Shown piece after piece: positions 34,506-44,613 of a stretch of 64,000 bases of DNA. How positions within the stretch are numbered: position 1 is the first letter of the stretch; each line of letters opens with the position of its first letter. This DNA is from Granulosicoccus sp965214025. Its GTDB lineage: Bacteria > Pseudomonadota > Gammaproteobacteria > Granulosicoccales > Granulosicoccaceae. A program made the position numbers and the translations under genes. The notes below the pieces were generated by a model. It saw only the letters and a program-made list of their open reading frames with translations. It made no database searches and was not told the DNA's origin. The stretch covers positions 57,236 to 121,235 of the forward strand of contig CBDCAW010000020.1 of NCBI GenBank assembly GCA_965214025.1, read 5' to 3'.

Positions 34506-36265
34506 TACGAGAACTGCAACTGCCGTAGCCGTCGGTAGTGGGAGTCACGCGCCATCAGATCGGCATGATCGCCGACCTCGACGATGTCACCGGCGCTCAT
34601 CACCACGATACGATCGGCTTGCTCGATAGTTGACAGGCGGTGGGCAATGACCAGCGTGGTCCGTCCTTGCATCAGCGCATCGAGCCCGTGTTGTACCTTG
34701 CGCTCGGACTCGGTATCCAGCGCAGAGGTTGCCTCATCGAGAATCAGAATCGGCGCATTCTTCAGCAATGCTCGCGCAATGGCCACCCGCTGGCGCTGAC
34801 CGCCCGACAACATCACTCCGTTCTCCCCGACCATGGTCTGGTAACCACTCTCCAGGCGCGAGATGAACTCGTGCGCATGCGCGGCCTCACAGGCAGCCAC
34901 CAGCGTGGCCTCGTTCACCGGCGCATCGCTACCGAAGGTGATGTTGTTGGCGATGCTGTCGTTGAACAGCGTGACATCCTGACTGACGTAGGCGATCTGG
35001 CTGCGCAGGGAATGCAGTGAGTATTCATCGACGGAGGCATCATTCACACGCACACTGCCGCCATCGAGCTCGTACAGACGAGGCAGCAGATTCACAAGCG
35101 AGGTCTTGCCGCTACCGGATTCGCCGACGAATGCCACGCTCTCGCCGGCCTCGATGACCAGATCGATACCGTTGAGTACCGCAGGCTTGGCCGCGTCGTA
35201 GCGCAGGCTTGCATTCCTGTATTCGATCTGCCGGATCGGCGGCTCCAGCGATACCTTGCCGGTATCGCGCTCGGATTCCAGATCCAGCGTTGCGAACAGG
35301 CTCTCGCCGGCTGCGATACCTTTCTGGATCTGGTTGTTCAGATTGGTCATTCGCCGCAACGGCTGGAACAGCAGCAGCATGGCGGTAATGAACGACATGA
35401 AGCTGCCGACACTGATCTGGTCGCCCGCCGTGCCACTGGATGCGATGTACACGATCACCGCCAGCGCGATGGCGACGAGCAACTGTATGATCGGTGAGTT
35501 GGCCGCCTTGACCACGGTTTCACGCATGTTGAAATACCGGTTGCGCTCGTTGACCGTCTCGAACTGCCCGGCCTCGAACGCCTGGCCACCGAATATCTTG
35601 ATGACCCGGTTGCCATCCACGGCTTCCTGAATGACGTGGCTGACCTCACCCATCGAACCCTGGATGCTGCGGTTGATGGTGCGGAACTGGCGGCCCACCC
35701 GCGTCACCAGCAGGCCGATGATCGGGCCGATGACCAAGAACGCCAGCGATAGCTGCCAACTCTGATAGATCATCAGACCGAACAGGCCGATGGCGGTCAG
35801 TGTGTCGCGTACCAGTACGGTCAATGAATTGCTGGCCGCATCGGCAACCATCTGGCTGTTGAACGTGATGCGCGAGATGAGTTCGCCGGAAGAGGCGTTG
35901 TCGTAGAAGCCGGTGGGCAGAGTGAGGTACTTGGCGAAGATTTCACTGCGCAGCTGCTTGATGACGCTCCAGCCGATCCACGACATCCAGTAGGTGGACG
36001 CGAAGTCAGCGATACCGCGTACCGTGAAGATACCGACGATCAGTAGCGGCACCATGATGATCGCAGCCTGATCCTGTTCGACGAAGCTGCCATCGAGCAT
36101 CGGCTTCATCAGCGCAGCAAACGCGGTGTCAGTGGTGGCGTAGCAGATCATGCCGATGATCGCCCAGGTGAACTGGCGCCGGTAGGGGCGTACGTAACGT
36201 AGCAGGCGACGATACGTTTGCCAGCCATCCGGAGTTGCCGATGCTTCCTGCGTCACGTGCCGCAC
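34505..36265 (-). CDS. msbA: Lipid A export ABC transporter, ATPase/permease
   Basis: Half-transporter that forms a homodimer and flips lipid A-core across the inner membrane. The 586 residues show six membrane segments in the first 310 residues and a C-terminal nucleotide-binding domain with Walker A GESGSGKTSL, signature LSGGQRQRVAIARALL and Walker B ILILDEATSALD. The start is GTG at 36265, with another GTG nine bases on. It sits between exbD and lpxK, the common gammaproteobacterial order. Confidence 0.95.
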   Translation of the reverse strand: MRHVTQEASATPDGWQTYRRLLRYVRPYRRQFTWAIIGMICYATTDTAFAALMKPMLDGSFVEQDQAAIIMVPLLIVGIFTVRGIADFASTYWMSWIGWSVIKQLRSEIFAKYLTLPTGFYDNASSGELISRITFNSQMVADAASNSLTVLVRDTLTAIGLFGLMIYQSWQLSLAFLVIGPIIGLLVTRVGRQFRTINRSIQGSMGEVSHVIQEAVDGNRVIKIFGGQAFEAGQFETVNERNRYFNMRETVVKAANSPIIQLLVAIALAVIVYIASSGTAGDQISVGSFMSFITAMLLLFQPLRRMTNLNNQIQKGIAAGESLFATLDLESERDTGKVSLEPPIRQIEYRNASLRYDAAKPAVLNGIDLVIEAGESVAFVGESGSGKTSLVNLLPRLYELDGGSVRVNDASVDEYSLHSLRSQIAYVSQDVTLFNDSIANNITFGSDAPVNEATLVAACEAAHAHEFISRLESGYQTMVGENGVMLSGGQRQRVAIARALLKNAPILILDEATSALDTESERKVQHGLDALMQGRTTLVIAHRLSTIEQADRIVVMSAGDIVEVGDHADLMARDSHYRRLRQLQFS

Positions 36266-36361
36266 CGGTTCGTCATGATCCCCCTCAGGCCCTCAGGTCC
36301 CTTGCCACCGCTGGCGGACGGGTCAGAAGCGCTCGGCCCCAGGCGCATGAGCGCCGTACGT

Positions 36362-36778
36362 TCAAGGCTCGCTCTGTGATGTGGCGATGGACAGACGCAA
36401 CATACCCAACTTGGCCGCGGCGTCCATCGCGATGACGACGGCCTGATGGGGCGTCTGTGCATCGGCCCGGATGGTGAGAGGCACGTCACGCTCACCCTGC
36501 GTCAGCTTGAACAGAGCATTGCGCAGGGTTTCCACGTCCGACTGCAGCAGCTCCTGCTCGTTGACATAGAAATTCCCGGCCGCGTTGATCAGCACTTCGA
36601 CGTTGTCCGGCGGCTTCTCGGTGTCGGATTTCGACGCCTTGGGCAATTGCAGCGATATCTGGGATTCCTTCTGAAACGTCGTGGAAACCATGAAGAATAT
36701 CAGTAGCAGAAATACCACGTCGATCAGCGGCGTGAGGTTCAGCTCCAGCTCATCGGTGGGTGGCCGTCGGAACTTCAT
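36362..36778 (-). CDS. exbD: ExbD/TolR-family biopolymer transport protein
   Basis: Partner of the ExbB proton channel, coupling the proton gradient to outer-membrane work. The 138 residues have a short cytoplasmic start, one membrane helix (about 15-35) with the essential aspartate D20 in LTPLIDVVFLLLIFF, and a periplasmic domain. It overlaps exbB by 4 bp. No tonB gene is visible, so its energy-transducing partner is not in the window; in related genomes this comEC-linked pair is also found without tonB. Confidence 0.93.
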   Translation of the reverse strand: MKFRRPPTDELELNLTPLIDVVFLLLIFFMVSTTFQKESQISLQLPKASKSDTEKPPDNVEVLINAAGNFYVNEQELLQSDVETLRNALFKLTQGERDVPLTIRADAQTPHQAVVIAMDAAAKLGMLRLSIATSQSEP

Positions 36779-37560
36779 GCGCTGGTACGCCTGGCCCCGC
36801 CAGCCGGGTCGCCGCCGGGGCCGCCACTCGGGCCGCTACCCGGGCCCCCACTTGTGCCACTCCCCGGGCTACCCCGCTTGCCGTCGGCTGCATCGACACT
36901 GGCACTTCGCGCCCCGCGGGCGGCTGCCTTGGCGGTGGGTGTGGCCGTAGCCGAGGAGGATCGCGCCTGCAGGGCATCCACCAAACGCATCGATTCCTTC
37001 TCCATGGCAACTACCAGCGCATCGACCCTGGCGCGAAAGTACCGGTAGAACATCAAAGACGGAATGGCCACGGTAAGCCCGCCGGCGGTGGTGACCAGGG
37101 CCTGCGATATGCCCCCGGCAAGCTGAGTGGGGTTACCGACGCCGACGGCGGTAATATTCGTGAACACACTGATCATGCCCACGACCGTGCCGAGCAGCCC
37201 CAACAGCGGTGTGACCGCGGCAACGGTGCCCAGCGCGTTCAGGTAGCGACCCAGTTCGTGTGCCACGTGCCCGCCGACCTCCTCGATCGACGTCTTCATG
37301 CCGTCGCGATCGGCGCCGCGATTGAGCAGACCGGCGGTCAGCACGCGACCCAGCGGGGATGCCGCCTGGATTTCCCGCACGCGGGCATCATCCAGCGGAC
37401 GGGTTCCCGCCAGTTTCCATACCTCGGCCACCAGATTGGTCGGCAGCACCTTTTCCCTGCGCAATGTAAGGAATCGCTCGACCACGATGGCCAACGCGAC
37501 GATCGAACACAGGACGATGGGCAGCATCAACCAGCCGCCCGCAGTAACTATTTCCAACAC
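36775..37560 (-). CDS. exbB: ExbB/TolQ/MotA-family proton channel protein
   Basis: Inner-membrane channel subunit, 261 residues. It has an N-terminal helix (about 5-25, GGWLMLPIVLCSIVALAIVVE in part) and two further helices (about 130-155 with TPLLGLLGTVVGMISVF, and about 165-190 with GGLTVAIPSLMFYRYF), the family's usual three-helix pattern. The last 50 or so residues form a Gly/Pro/Ser-rich low-complexity tail that is not typical of ExbB. It is 46 bp downstream of comEC and overlaps exbD by 4 bp. Confidence 0.93.
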   Translation of the reverse strand: MLEIVTAGGWLMLPIVLCSIVALAIVVERFLTLRREKVLPTNLVAEVWKLAGTRPLDDARVREIQAASPLGRVLTAGLLNRGADRDGMKTSIEEVGGHVAHELGRYLNALGTVAAVTPLLGLLGTVVGMISVFTNITAVGVGNPTQLAGGISQALVTTAGGLTVAIPSLMFYRYFRARVDALVVAMEKESMRLVDALQARSSSATATPTAKAAARGARSASVDAADGKRGSPGSGTSGGPGSGPSGGPGGDPAGGARRTSA

Positions 37561-37606
37561 GATAAGCTTGCCTCGGGATATCCATTACCTCGCCGGTAAT
37601 CCGCAA

Positions 37607-39904
37607 CTACTCTCCAGATCTGTGCCAGATCCTACGGTTCGAACGCCACCAGGTATCGGGTGGTTGGCGCAGGCCCCGGTGATCGAACCGAAACACTGTC
37701 GCACCGTCGATACCGGAAACGAACGTTTCTGCGCCGCGTAATGTATAGCGTAATCGCACGTCCGGGTGAGGAAATCCGTAACGATTGTCACGACCGGCCG
37801 GAAACACGACGTGTTCGGGGGTGAAGGCATCGAGCAAATCATCGCCGGAGGAGGTGCGACTACCGTGATGAGGGGCTGTCATGAGCGTGACCGGCAACGC
37901 GCCCGTGCGGCGCACCAGCAGAGTTTCGGCACGCGCCTCGATATCACCGGTGAGCAGTATCCGACTGGCCCCCAGATGGATCAGCAAGGTACAGGATAAG
38001 TCGTTGTCCGATCCCTGGTCGTGGGCAGCCGGGTGCAGGAAGGCAAGACCCACGCCGTCCAGCGACCAGTTGTGGCCGGCCTCACACCGCACCGCATCGG
38101 TTTCCGGCATCGCTGCGGGCTGGCTCGCATGCCACTGGGCCTCGGGGAACAGGGCGTGCAGGTCAGCCCAACCGGCTGAATGATCTCGATCAGGGTGAGA
38201 GATGACCACCGAGTCGATCTTCCGCCGACCTTGCTGGCGCAGGTACGGCATGATAAGACTCGTCACCTGACTCACTCCTGGCGATCGTTGGTCGCCGGTA
38301 TCGTAAAGCAGCGTGTGTTCGCGTGTCAGCACCAGCACGGCGAGCCCCTGCCCCACGTCCAGCACGTGTACCTCCAGACCTTCCACCTGCCGTGGAGAAA
38401 GATTGAACCAGAGGGCCGGGAGCAACAACGGCAACGCGTAGCGCCGTACGCCGATGCCGCGTGGGGCCATTGCCAGCAGCACGCCCGCCAGCGCCAGCAT
38501 GAACAGCTCGCCACCCGGCAGGCTCAACGGCACGCTGCCCGCCAGTGCGTCCATTGACAGATCAAGCCCTTCCAATAGCCGCGCGAGCAACCATTGACCC
38601 GCCACCAACGACAGATTCGCCACCGACGGCAACGGTACTGCCAGCATCAGTGTGCACAGGGCCAGCGGCACCACCAGCATGCCGACCAGCGGAATGGCCA
38701 CCAGGTTCGCCAGGGGTGCGATCACCGCCCCGCTATCGAAGAACCAGGCAGTGACGGGTAATAATACGATACCGAGTTGCGCGTGCACACCGAACAACTT
38801 GCGAACCGGGGTGACCACGTGGATATGCCCGCGGTGCAGGTACAACAGCGCTGTCACGGTACCGAACGAGAGCCAGAACCCGGGCGACAGCAGCGCCAGC
38901 GGGTCGACCAGCACGACCAGCACCAGGGCCACGCTCAAGGCCTTCGGCGGTCCTATCGAGCGATGTGTGAAGCCTGCGATGGCAACCACCAGCAGCATCA
39001 ACAGGGCGCGCTGGGTGGGCAGTGCAAAGCCTGCACACAGTGCATAGGCGAAAGCTGCCACCGCGCCGGCGGCCAACGCGAACGGACGCCGGCCGACCCG
39101 AGACTGCCAGCCCGGCCGCCAGCGCCACACCCATCCAGCGAGTACGAATGCCCAGGATGCCACCAGCCCGATGTGCAGGCCCGAGATCGCCAGAAGATGC
39201 GCGGTACCACTATCGCGCAGGATCGCTCGCTGCTCATCGCTGACCCCGTGACCGAGGCCCAGCGCCAGCGCCTGCATCAGGCCAACGGTGTGATCGGCGC
39301 CGGGCAGCGCCGCGATGCGAGCGGCCAGGGCAGCTCGCACCGTATCGAGCTGCCAACCGGGGGCTGCCGCCAGATGCACCGGCGGCGGGCTGTCTCGCAC
39401 CGTAGCCAGCGCATCGATACGCTGCTGGAACAGCCAGCGTCGGTAGTCGAAGCTGCCCGGATTGCCCAACGACACCGCATCGCGCAGCTTGACGGTGAAC
39501 TGCCATCGCTCACCCGCCGCCGGCCGGCGGCTGCCGGGCCGATACCAACTGACCCGCAAGCGTTGAGGCGCGAACGATACCGCACCATCGAACTGCATGA
39601 CCTGGAGGACGAAGACGCTGCGCAAGGGTTCGTGATCGGGAATGCCGGTGATCGTGCCTGTTACACTGAGTTCCGTATTGGCCAGCTCTACGGGTAGCTG
39701 CCGAACGAGATGCCGCTCGGCGCTGATCGCGGCCACCACGGCTCCCACCAGCAGGCCGGCAATGACGGATTTCGATGGTGAGAACGTGCGTGCCATCACG
39801 CCTGCGAGCATGATCAGCAGTGACCAGACCCACAACGCAGGCAACTGCGGTTGTTGCAGTATCAGCCAGCTACCGATGGCCAGGGCGACCGCGAAGCCGA
39901 TCAT
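37607..39904 (-). CDS. comEC: DNA internalization protein ComEC/Rec2
   Basis: Polytopic inner-membrane protein that passes single-stranded DNA into the cytoplasm during natural transformation. The 765 residues contain an N-terminal domain with two membrane segments and an OB-like soluble part, a central Competence domain of many helices (SGTAHLLAISGLHIGL is the family signature), and a C-terminal metallo-beta-lactamase-like domain (VLDVGQGLAVLVL, SHPDRDHSAG, LLTGDIE, APHHGS). All usual metal ligands appear present. Whether the cell is competent depends on pilus and comEA genes outside this window. Confidence 0.94.
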   Translation of the reverse strand: MIGFAVALAIGSWLILQQPQLPALWVWSLLIMLAGVMARTFSPSKSVIAGLLVGAVVAAISAERHLVRQLPVELANTELSVTGTITGIPDHEPLRSVFVLQVMQFDGAVSFAPQRLRVSWYRPGSRRPAAGERWQFTVKLRDAVSLGNPGSFDYRRWLFQQRIDALATVRDSPPPVHLAAAPGWQLDTVRAALAARIAALPGADHTVGLMQALALGLGHGVSDEQRAILRDSGTAHLLAISGLHIGLVASWAFVLAGWVWRWRPGWQSRVGRRPFALAAGAVAAFAYALCAGFALPTQRALLMLLVVAIAGFTHRSIGPPKALSVALVLVVLVDPLALLSPGFWLSFGTVTALLYLHRGHIHVVTPVRKLFGVHAQLGIVLLPVTAWFFDSGAVIAPLANLVAIPLVGMLVVPLALCTLMLAVPLPSVANLSLVAGQWLLARLLEGLDLSMDALAGSVPLSLPGGELFMLALAGVLLAMAPRGIGVRRYALPLLLPALWFNLSPRQVEGLEVHVLDVGQGLAVLVLTREHTLLYDTGDQRSPGVSQVTSLIMPYLRQQGRRKIDSVVISHPDRDHSAGWADLHALFPEAQWHASQPAAMPETDAVRCEAGHNWSLDGVGLAFLHPAAHDQGSDNDLSCTLLIHLGASRILLTGDIEARAETLLVRRTGALPVTLMTAPHHGSRTSSGDDLLDAFTPEHVVFPAGRDNRYGFPHPDVRLRYTLRGAETFVSGIDGATVFRFDHRGLRQPPDTWWRSNRRIWHRSGE

Positions 39905-40014
39905 TTAAAGAACTTCGCAGCGAACGTCAAGGAAAGTGCGAAGCTGGCGCTAGGTCGTATACGGTTGGTACGTTCCGCCCAAACTCCTGACTGAACTCTT
40001 ACCCGACCCTCGAG

Positions 40015-40569
40015 ATGCACCTGCCCCGCCACTGGCTGCAAGGACGCCTGCCCAACCCTATGCTGCTGCGGCGGCGGCTCGCGCATGCGGTGGGCGAGCG
40101 CCATGCCACACGGCTCGCGAAAACGCTGGCCGACCCGGTGTTGTGGCATGTGAACCGCCGCCGCGTGGCGGGTGCCGTGGCGGTGGGGCTCTTCGTGAGC
40201 TGGATTCCGATTCCGCTGCAGATGATCCTGGCGGCGTGCCTTGCGGCGATCTTGCGCGTCCATGTGCCTGTTTCCGTGGTCATGGTGTGGTTCACCAATC
40301 CGTTGACCGTAGGCCCGTTACTTTATGTCGCCTGGTGGGTAGGGTCAATCGCCACCGGAGTGGATGTGCCCAGTGCCCTGCTGCAGCGCTCCTGGCGCAC
40401 CTTGGTTCACAACCTGATGCACCATTGGCCAGTGCTGATGGTCGGCTGCGTGATCAGCGCCGTGATCACAGCCGCCATCGGCTTCCTGTTCACTCATCTG
40501 GCGTGGCGTTTCTACCTGTTGGGCAACCGACGCCGGCAACTTCGTTCGCGGGCGGAACGCGCCGGCTGA
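40015..40569 (+). CDS. DUF2062 membrane protein
   Basis: A 184-residue protein with basic N-terminus (MHLPRHWLQGRLPNPMLLRRRL in part) and two or three membrane segments: about 60-80 (GAVAVGLFVSWIPIPLQMILA), 85-115, and 140-165. The pattern VAVGLFVSWIPIPLQM followed by FTNPLTVGPLLY is typical of DUF2062. Function unknown. It is divergent from comEC, an arrangement also found in Pseudomonas, and ends 13 bp before the convergent lolD. Confidence 0.88.
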   Translation: MHLPRHWLQGRLPNPMLLRRRLAHAVGERHATRLAKTLADPVLWHVNRRRVAGAVAVGLFVSWIPIPLQMILAACLAAILRVHVPVSVVMVWFTNPLTVGPLLYVAWWVGSIATGVDVPSALLQRSWRTLVHNLMHHWPVLMVGCVISAVITAAIGFLFTHLAWRFYLLGNRRRQLRSRAERAG

Positions 40570-40582
40570 ATCCGGCTCAAGC

Positions 40583-41278
40583 TCATACCTCGACCGAATG
40601 CAAGCGCCCGCCCCGGAGTTCAAGCACGCGCTCCATCTGTGACGCCAGCCGTGTGTCGTGGGTGACGATCAGGAAGCTGGTGCCGAGCTCCTGATTGAGT
40701 TCCAGCAGCAGTTCGTACACGCGGGCCGTGGTGGTCTCGTCGAGATTGCCGGTAGGCTCGTCAGCCAGCACCAGATCTGGCCTCGTTACCAATGCGCGGG
40801 CGATCGCCGCACGCTGACGTTCGCCCCCCGAGAGCTCCGCAGGCTTGTGACGCAGCCGCTTGCCAAGCCCCACCCGCTCGAGCAGCCACGTTGCCTCGGC
40901 CGCCGCATCGGCCTTGCTGGAGCCGCCTATCAGGCGCGGCAGGCTCACGTTCTCCAGTGCCGAAAACTCGGACAGCAGATGGTGGAACTGATAGACGAAC
41001 CCGACATGCCGGTTGCGCAAGGCACCACGTGCCGCCTGGTCGAGCTTCGCGAAGTCCTGCCCGCCCAGCTTCACACTGCCGCGGGTGGGGGTGTCGAGCC
41101 CGCCCAACAGATGCAACAATGTGCTCTTGCCACTGCCGGAGCTGCCGATGACAGCCACTCGCTCGCCACGCTTGATTTGCAGTGACAGCCCATCGAGCAC
41201 ATCGACGCCGAGATCACCATCGTCGTAGCGCTTGCCGATATCCTGCGCATCGAGCACCAACTCCGTCTTGGTTTCCAT
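40583..41278 (-). CDS. lolD: Lipoprotein-releasing ABC transporter ATPase LolD
   Basis: ATPase of the LolCDE complex, which extracts mature lipoproteins from the inner membrane and hands them to LolA. From the ATG at 41278, with GAGG five bases upstream, it has 231 residues (E. coli 233). Motifs are Walker A GSSGSGKSTLLHLLGGLDTP, the signature LSGGERQRAAIARAL and Walker B LVLADEPTGNLD. Upstream in-frame ATGs at 41377 and 41437 would add a polar, low-complexity N-terminus (up to 53 residues) not found in the family; the one at 41377 lies shortly after the lolC stop and cannot be excluded. Confidence 0.93.
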   Translation of the reverse strand: METKTELVLDAQDIGKRYDDGDLGVDVLDGLSLQIKRGERVAVIGSSGSGKSTLLHLLGGLDTPTRGSVKLGGQDFAKLDQAARGALRNRHVGFVYQFHHLLSEFSALENVSLPRLIGGSSKADAAAEATWLLERVGLGKRLRHKPAELSGGERQRAAIARALVTRPDLVLADEPTGNLDETTTARVYELLLELNQELGTSFLIVTHDTRLASQMERVLELRGGRLHSVEV

Positions 41279-41393
41279 CACTGCCTCACCAGCGGCCTGA
41301 CCGGCGAGCCGGTGAACTGCATTCGAGTCATTCGCCGGCTGATCCGATGATTCTCGAGGATCATTCATGTCATTCATCGATCTTTCATGGGCC

Positions 41394-42662
41394 TCATTCG
41401 TAGGCCAGGGCTGTGGCAGGATCGGTGCGCGAGGCACGCCAGGCCGGGTACAGCGTGGCCAGCACCGACAGGACGAACGACATCACACCCACCTTGACCA
41501 CATCGGCGAGCCGCAGATCCGATGGCATCTCGTCGATGTAGTAGACCTCCGGGTCGAGCACCGGGCCGGTAAAGCGTTCGATGAACGGCACCACCACATC
41601 GATGTTCGATGCCAACGCCACCCCACCGATCAGGCCGACCAGGGTACCGAGCACTCCGATCAACGTACCTTGCACGAGGAAGATACTCATCACGCTGGCG
41701 GGGGATGCACCCTGGGTTCGCAAGATGGCGATATCCGCCTGCTTGTCCTGCACCATCATCACGAGCGTGGACACGATGTTGAATGCAGCCACCGCGACGA
41801 TCATGGAGAGAATGATGAACATCATGGTCTTCTCCATCTTCACCGCGAGAAAGTAGTTCGCGTTCTGCGCCGTCCAGTCGCTGACGTAGTTGTCTCGACC
41901 TGCAAGCGGCCGCAGTTCGCGCGCGATACTCGGGGCTCGCGCCGTATCGTCGAGCTGCAGCCGCACACCGGAAAAACCGTCGCCGAGCTTGAACAGCTTC
42001 GCGCTGTCGGCCGCGTGCATGACCGCGAGGTTCCGATCGAACTGAAACATGCCGAACTTGAAGAGGCCGGTGACCGTGAAACGCTTGATGCGCGGCACGA
42101 AGCCTACCGGCGTGACGCTCGCCTCGGGGGTGATCACCATGATCTTGTCCCCCACGATCGCACCCAGGAACGCGGCGAGATCCGACCCCAGCAGCATGCC
42201 GAATTCACCGGGCACCAAGGTACTGGCGAGAGACTGGCCGGTGCCGTTCGACCTGGCCGGCTCCAGCTTCTCGCCAAGCTCCGACACCTTACCTTCCTCG
42301 GCCGGCAGCACCCCACGAACGAGCGCGCCGGTGGAACGCCCGGCGTGTGCCAGCATGACCTGCCCTTCCACGTACGGTGCCGCACCGATCACGTTCGGGT
42401 GCTCCTCGACTGCATCGGCCACCGTTTTCCAATCTTGCATCGGTTCGCCGTAAGAGGTGACAGTGGCGTGTGATGACGCCCCCACGATACGCTCCCGCAT
42501 CTCCTGCTCGAAGCCGTTCATCACCGAGGTGACCGTGATGAGCGCCGTTACCCCGAGCGTGATACCCAGGATCGAGATCAACGAGATGAACGAGATGAAG
42601 TGGTTACGCCGTTTCGCCCGCGTGTAACGCAGGCCCACGAACAGTTGGTAGGGCTGAAACAT
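41394..42662 (-). CDS. lolC: Lipoprotein-releasing ABC transporter permease LolC/LolE
   Basis: Inner-membrane permease of the lipoprotein release system, 422 residues. It has one N-terminal membrane helix (about 25-48, FISFISLISILGITLGVTALITV in part), a large periplasmic domain (about 50-270), and three C-terminal helices (FIILSMIVAVAAFNIVSTL; LIGVLGTLVGLIGGV; VMSFVLSVLATLYPAW). The pattern MNGFEQEMRERI is typical of LolC/LolE. Only one permease gene is present here beside lolD, so it may form a homodimer (LolF-type) or the second permease lies elsewhere. Confidence 0.93.
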   Translation of the reverse strand: MFQPYQLFVGLRYTRAKRRNHFISFISLISILGITLGVTALITVTSVMNGFEQEMRERIVGASSHATVTSYGEPMQDWKTVADAVEEHPNVIGAAPYVEGQVMLAHAGRSTGALVRGVLPAEEGKVSELGEKLEPARSNGTGQSLASTLVPGEFGMLLGSDLAAFLGAIVGDKIMVITPEASVTPVGFVPRIKRFTVTGLFKFGMFQFDRNLAVMHAADSAKLFKLGDGFSGVRLQLDDTARAPSIARELRPLAGRDNYVSDWTAQNANYFLAVKMEKTMMFIILSMIVAVAAFNIVSTLVMMVQDKQADIAILRTQGASPASVMSIFLVQGTLIGVLGTLVGLIGGVALASNIDVVVPFIERFTGPVLDPEVYYIDEMPSDLRLADVVKVGVMSFVLSVLATLYPAWRASRTDPATALAYE

Positions 42663-43113
42663 GGAGTCGGATGACCGGAATGCCTGAAACGGAAGGTGAC
42701 TGGAGCCGCACGATCTCGACGGCTCGATGAAAGCCGGTGGCGCACTGCGCGCCTACTCTCATCGGGATCATTCCGTAGACAAGATGCGCGCTGGAGAATT
42801 CCGTGCGACTGCTGAACGAGCTGCCAGTGCACACCGCGCCGAATATACGCGCTTTCAGGCCATTGGGGTTTCGAGCTTACGATGAGGGGTTCGGCCACTA
42901 CCGCCACCACGATGTGCAGTGACCACCGGCAGCGGCTTGAAACCCCTGCAGATGGTCACTCGTTCATCTGTGCCGGCGACACCGCGGGGAGCGATGTGCC
43001 GGCACGCCTTTCAGCTTTCGTCCCTGTCGGCGGCCTTTTCGCACCTTCGGACAGCCTGAGCGCCGGAGCTCATCCGATAGGTCGGCCGCCGTTGCGACAA
43101 CAGCGTCAGGCGG
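42663..43113. other. 451-bp interval between lolC start and chitinase end
   Basis: No gene recognised. It must contain the lolCD promoter on the minus strand; a TATATT sequence near 42843 could be its -10 box, but no good -35 fits. A GTGCCGGC pair near 42971 and 42999 could fold. Nothing else stands out. Confidence 0.5.
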
Positions 43114-44343
43114 TCAGCAACCGAGGTTGTCACCCGGCGTGGTGTTCAGGATCTGAGTGAAATTCTGATAGATACTGATGCGACTCTGTACCTGTGCCGG
43201 AACACCGCCGTTGCACTCCAGCGCACCGTTGATGGTACGGATCGTTTCGCCGAAACCTGCACCGCTGGTGATACCGTCGTGCGCGGTACGCGTACCGGCT
43301 CCCGTCTGCGTCATCCAGAACCAGAGAGCGGTTTGCCATGCCGTGGTGGGGTTCTGTGCGACCTGATCCGGGTTCTCCCACAGATCGAGCCCGAGCGCCT
43401 GGCCGGCGGCACAGTAGTTGAAGTTCCAGCTCAGCTGGGTAGGACCACGGCCAAAGTACTGCTTGCCCGGAGCACAGACGCCGCACGGAGTCGCATTGTC
43501 GGAGCAATACTCGTTCTTCGCGATTTCCTCGATATAGACAAGACCGCCGGTTTCATGGGAAAAGTTGGCAAGCGCCGCTGCGGCTTCCCGACGTTTCACG
43601 GTATCGCTGCCGGTACCGACGAACGCCGGAAATGTGGCCGCGGCTTCAGCCAGCCCCTGATACGTGTAGAAAGGATCGCGACCGGGAAACATCTGGTCGA
43701 ACTGGGCTTCACTGACGATAGCCGAGAAACCGCCCCCGGACGGGGCCTGGCCGCCACCATTGTCTGTATTACCACCGCCAGCGGCTGGAGCCGGAGCCGG
43801 AGCCGGAGCTGAAGCAGGAACCGGAGCTTGAGCATTGCCACCACCGTTCGCGCACGACGCCGTGGGCTCCCAGAACCAGCTGCTGATGATCGGATCGTAG
43901 CCAGGGTTGCTATTCTCGGCGATGTAGAAAGAACCTTGATATTCGACGATATCGCCGACGTCGTAGTTGCCGTTCGTCGACCAGGCCGCGCACGACGCCT
44001 GCCCGCCACCGCCGCCGCCCGTCCCGCCGACTGGACCATAGCTGGGGCCGTTACCTGCGCCACCGCCGGAGCCATTCGACCCACCGGTGCTGTCGCAGGC
44101 ACCCAGACTGACCCAGGAGTTCTCCCATGCCCAGCCATCACCCGGGGCGTACGGGCCACCGATGGTGCACCAGCCGCCCTCGGTGCACTGATACGCCTCG
44201 TTGCCGTTTCTCGCGATGGCGCCTGTTGTGTAGGCATCGTTGTCCGAATAGCTCTGCGCACTCGAGCAATCGTATGCCAATGCCTGGTTGCTAGCCAGGA
44301 ATGTAAGTCCCAGTATCGTCATTGATTTTGTAAATTTCGTCAC
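43114..44343 (-). CDS. Secreted GH19 chitinase with two N-terminal cysteine/Trp-rich modules
   Basis: Predicted extracellular endochitinase. Start is GTG 44343 with GAGGG five bases upstream, followed by a signal peptide (to about residue 23, cleavage near ALA-YD), giving 409 residues. Residues 25-83 and 118-164 are two small aromatic modules with flanking cysteines. The second (GNYDVGDIVEYQGSFYIAE...WFWEP in part) has the CBM5/12 chitin-binding pattern. Gly-rich (85-117) and Pro/Ala-rich (172-205) linkers separate them from the GH19 domain (about 205-405), with SHETGG carrying the probable catalytic E264 and E273 a candidate partner. YFGRGPTQLSWNFNY and the six-cysteine set also fit GH19. 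The linker DNA has short GGAGCC repeats near 43790-43812. It stands alone, so it may be a foraging or defence enzyme. Confidence 0.9.
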   Translation of the reverse strand: MTKFTKSMTILGLTFLASNQALAYDCSSAQSYSDNDAYTTGAIARNGNEAYQCTEGGWCTIGGPYAPGDGWAWENSWVSLGACDSTGGSNGSGGGAGNGPSYGPVGGTGGGGGGQASCAAWSTNGNYDVGDIVEYQGSFYIAENSNPGYDPIISSWFWEPTASCANGGGNAQAPVPASAPAPAPAPAAGGGNTDNGGGQAPSGGGFSAIVSEAQFDQMFPGRDPFYTYQGLAEAAATFPAFVGTGSDTVKRREAAAALANFSHETGGLVYIEEIAKNEYCSDNATPCGVCAPGKQYFGRGPTQLSWNFNYCAAGQALGLDLWENPDQVAQNPTTAWQTALWFWMTQTGAGTRTAHDGITSGAGFGETIRTINGALECNGGVPAQVQSRISIYQNFTQILNTTPGDNLGC

Positions 44344-44613
44344 GTGCCCTCGTCTTTGGTTTGGGTGTGTCTCTCGGATCGCCCCGGTAGTTTCACGCTG
44401 GATACGACAACCGGGGTCAAGCAGTAAGCGCGGTGCAGTATCCTGCCAGAAGACGAATGACGTAAGAGTAATTGCAGAACGGTAATGGTTCGACGGGGCA
44501 GGTAGCGTATCGGGACCGCGAATCGTCAAGGGACTGCCGCATCGTCCGCGCACCTGAGCGCTTCGGCAGGGCTCGCATCCCTATTCGATCGAGTACGTCG
44601 TCTTCAGACTGTT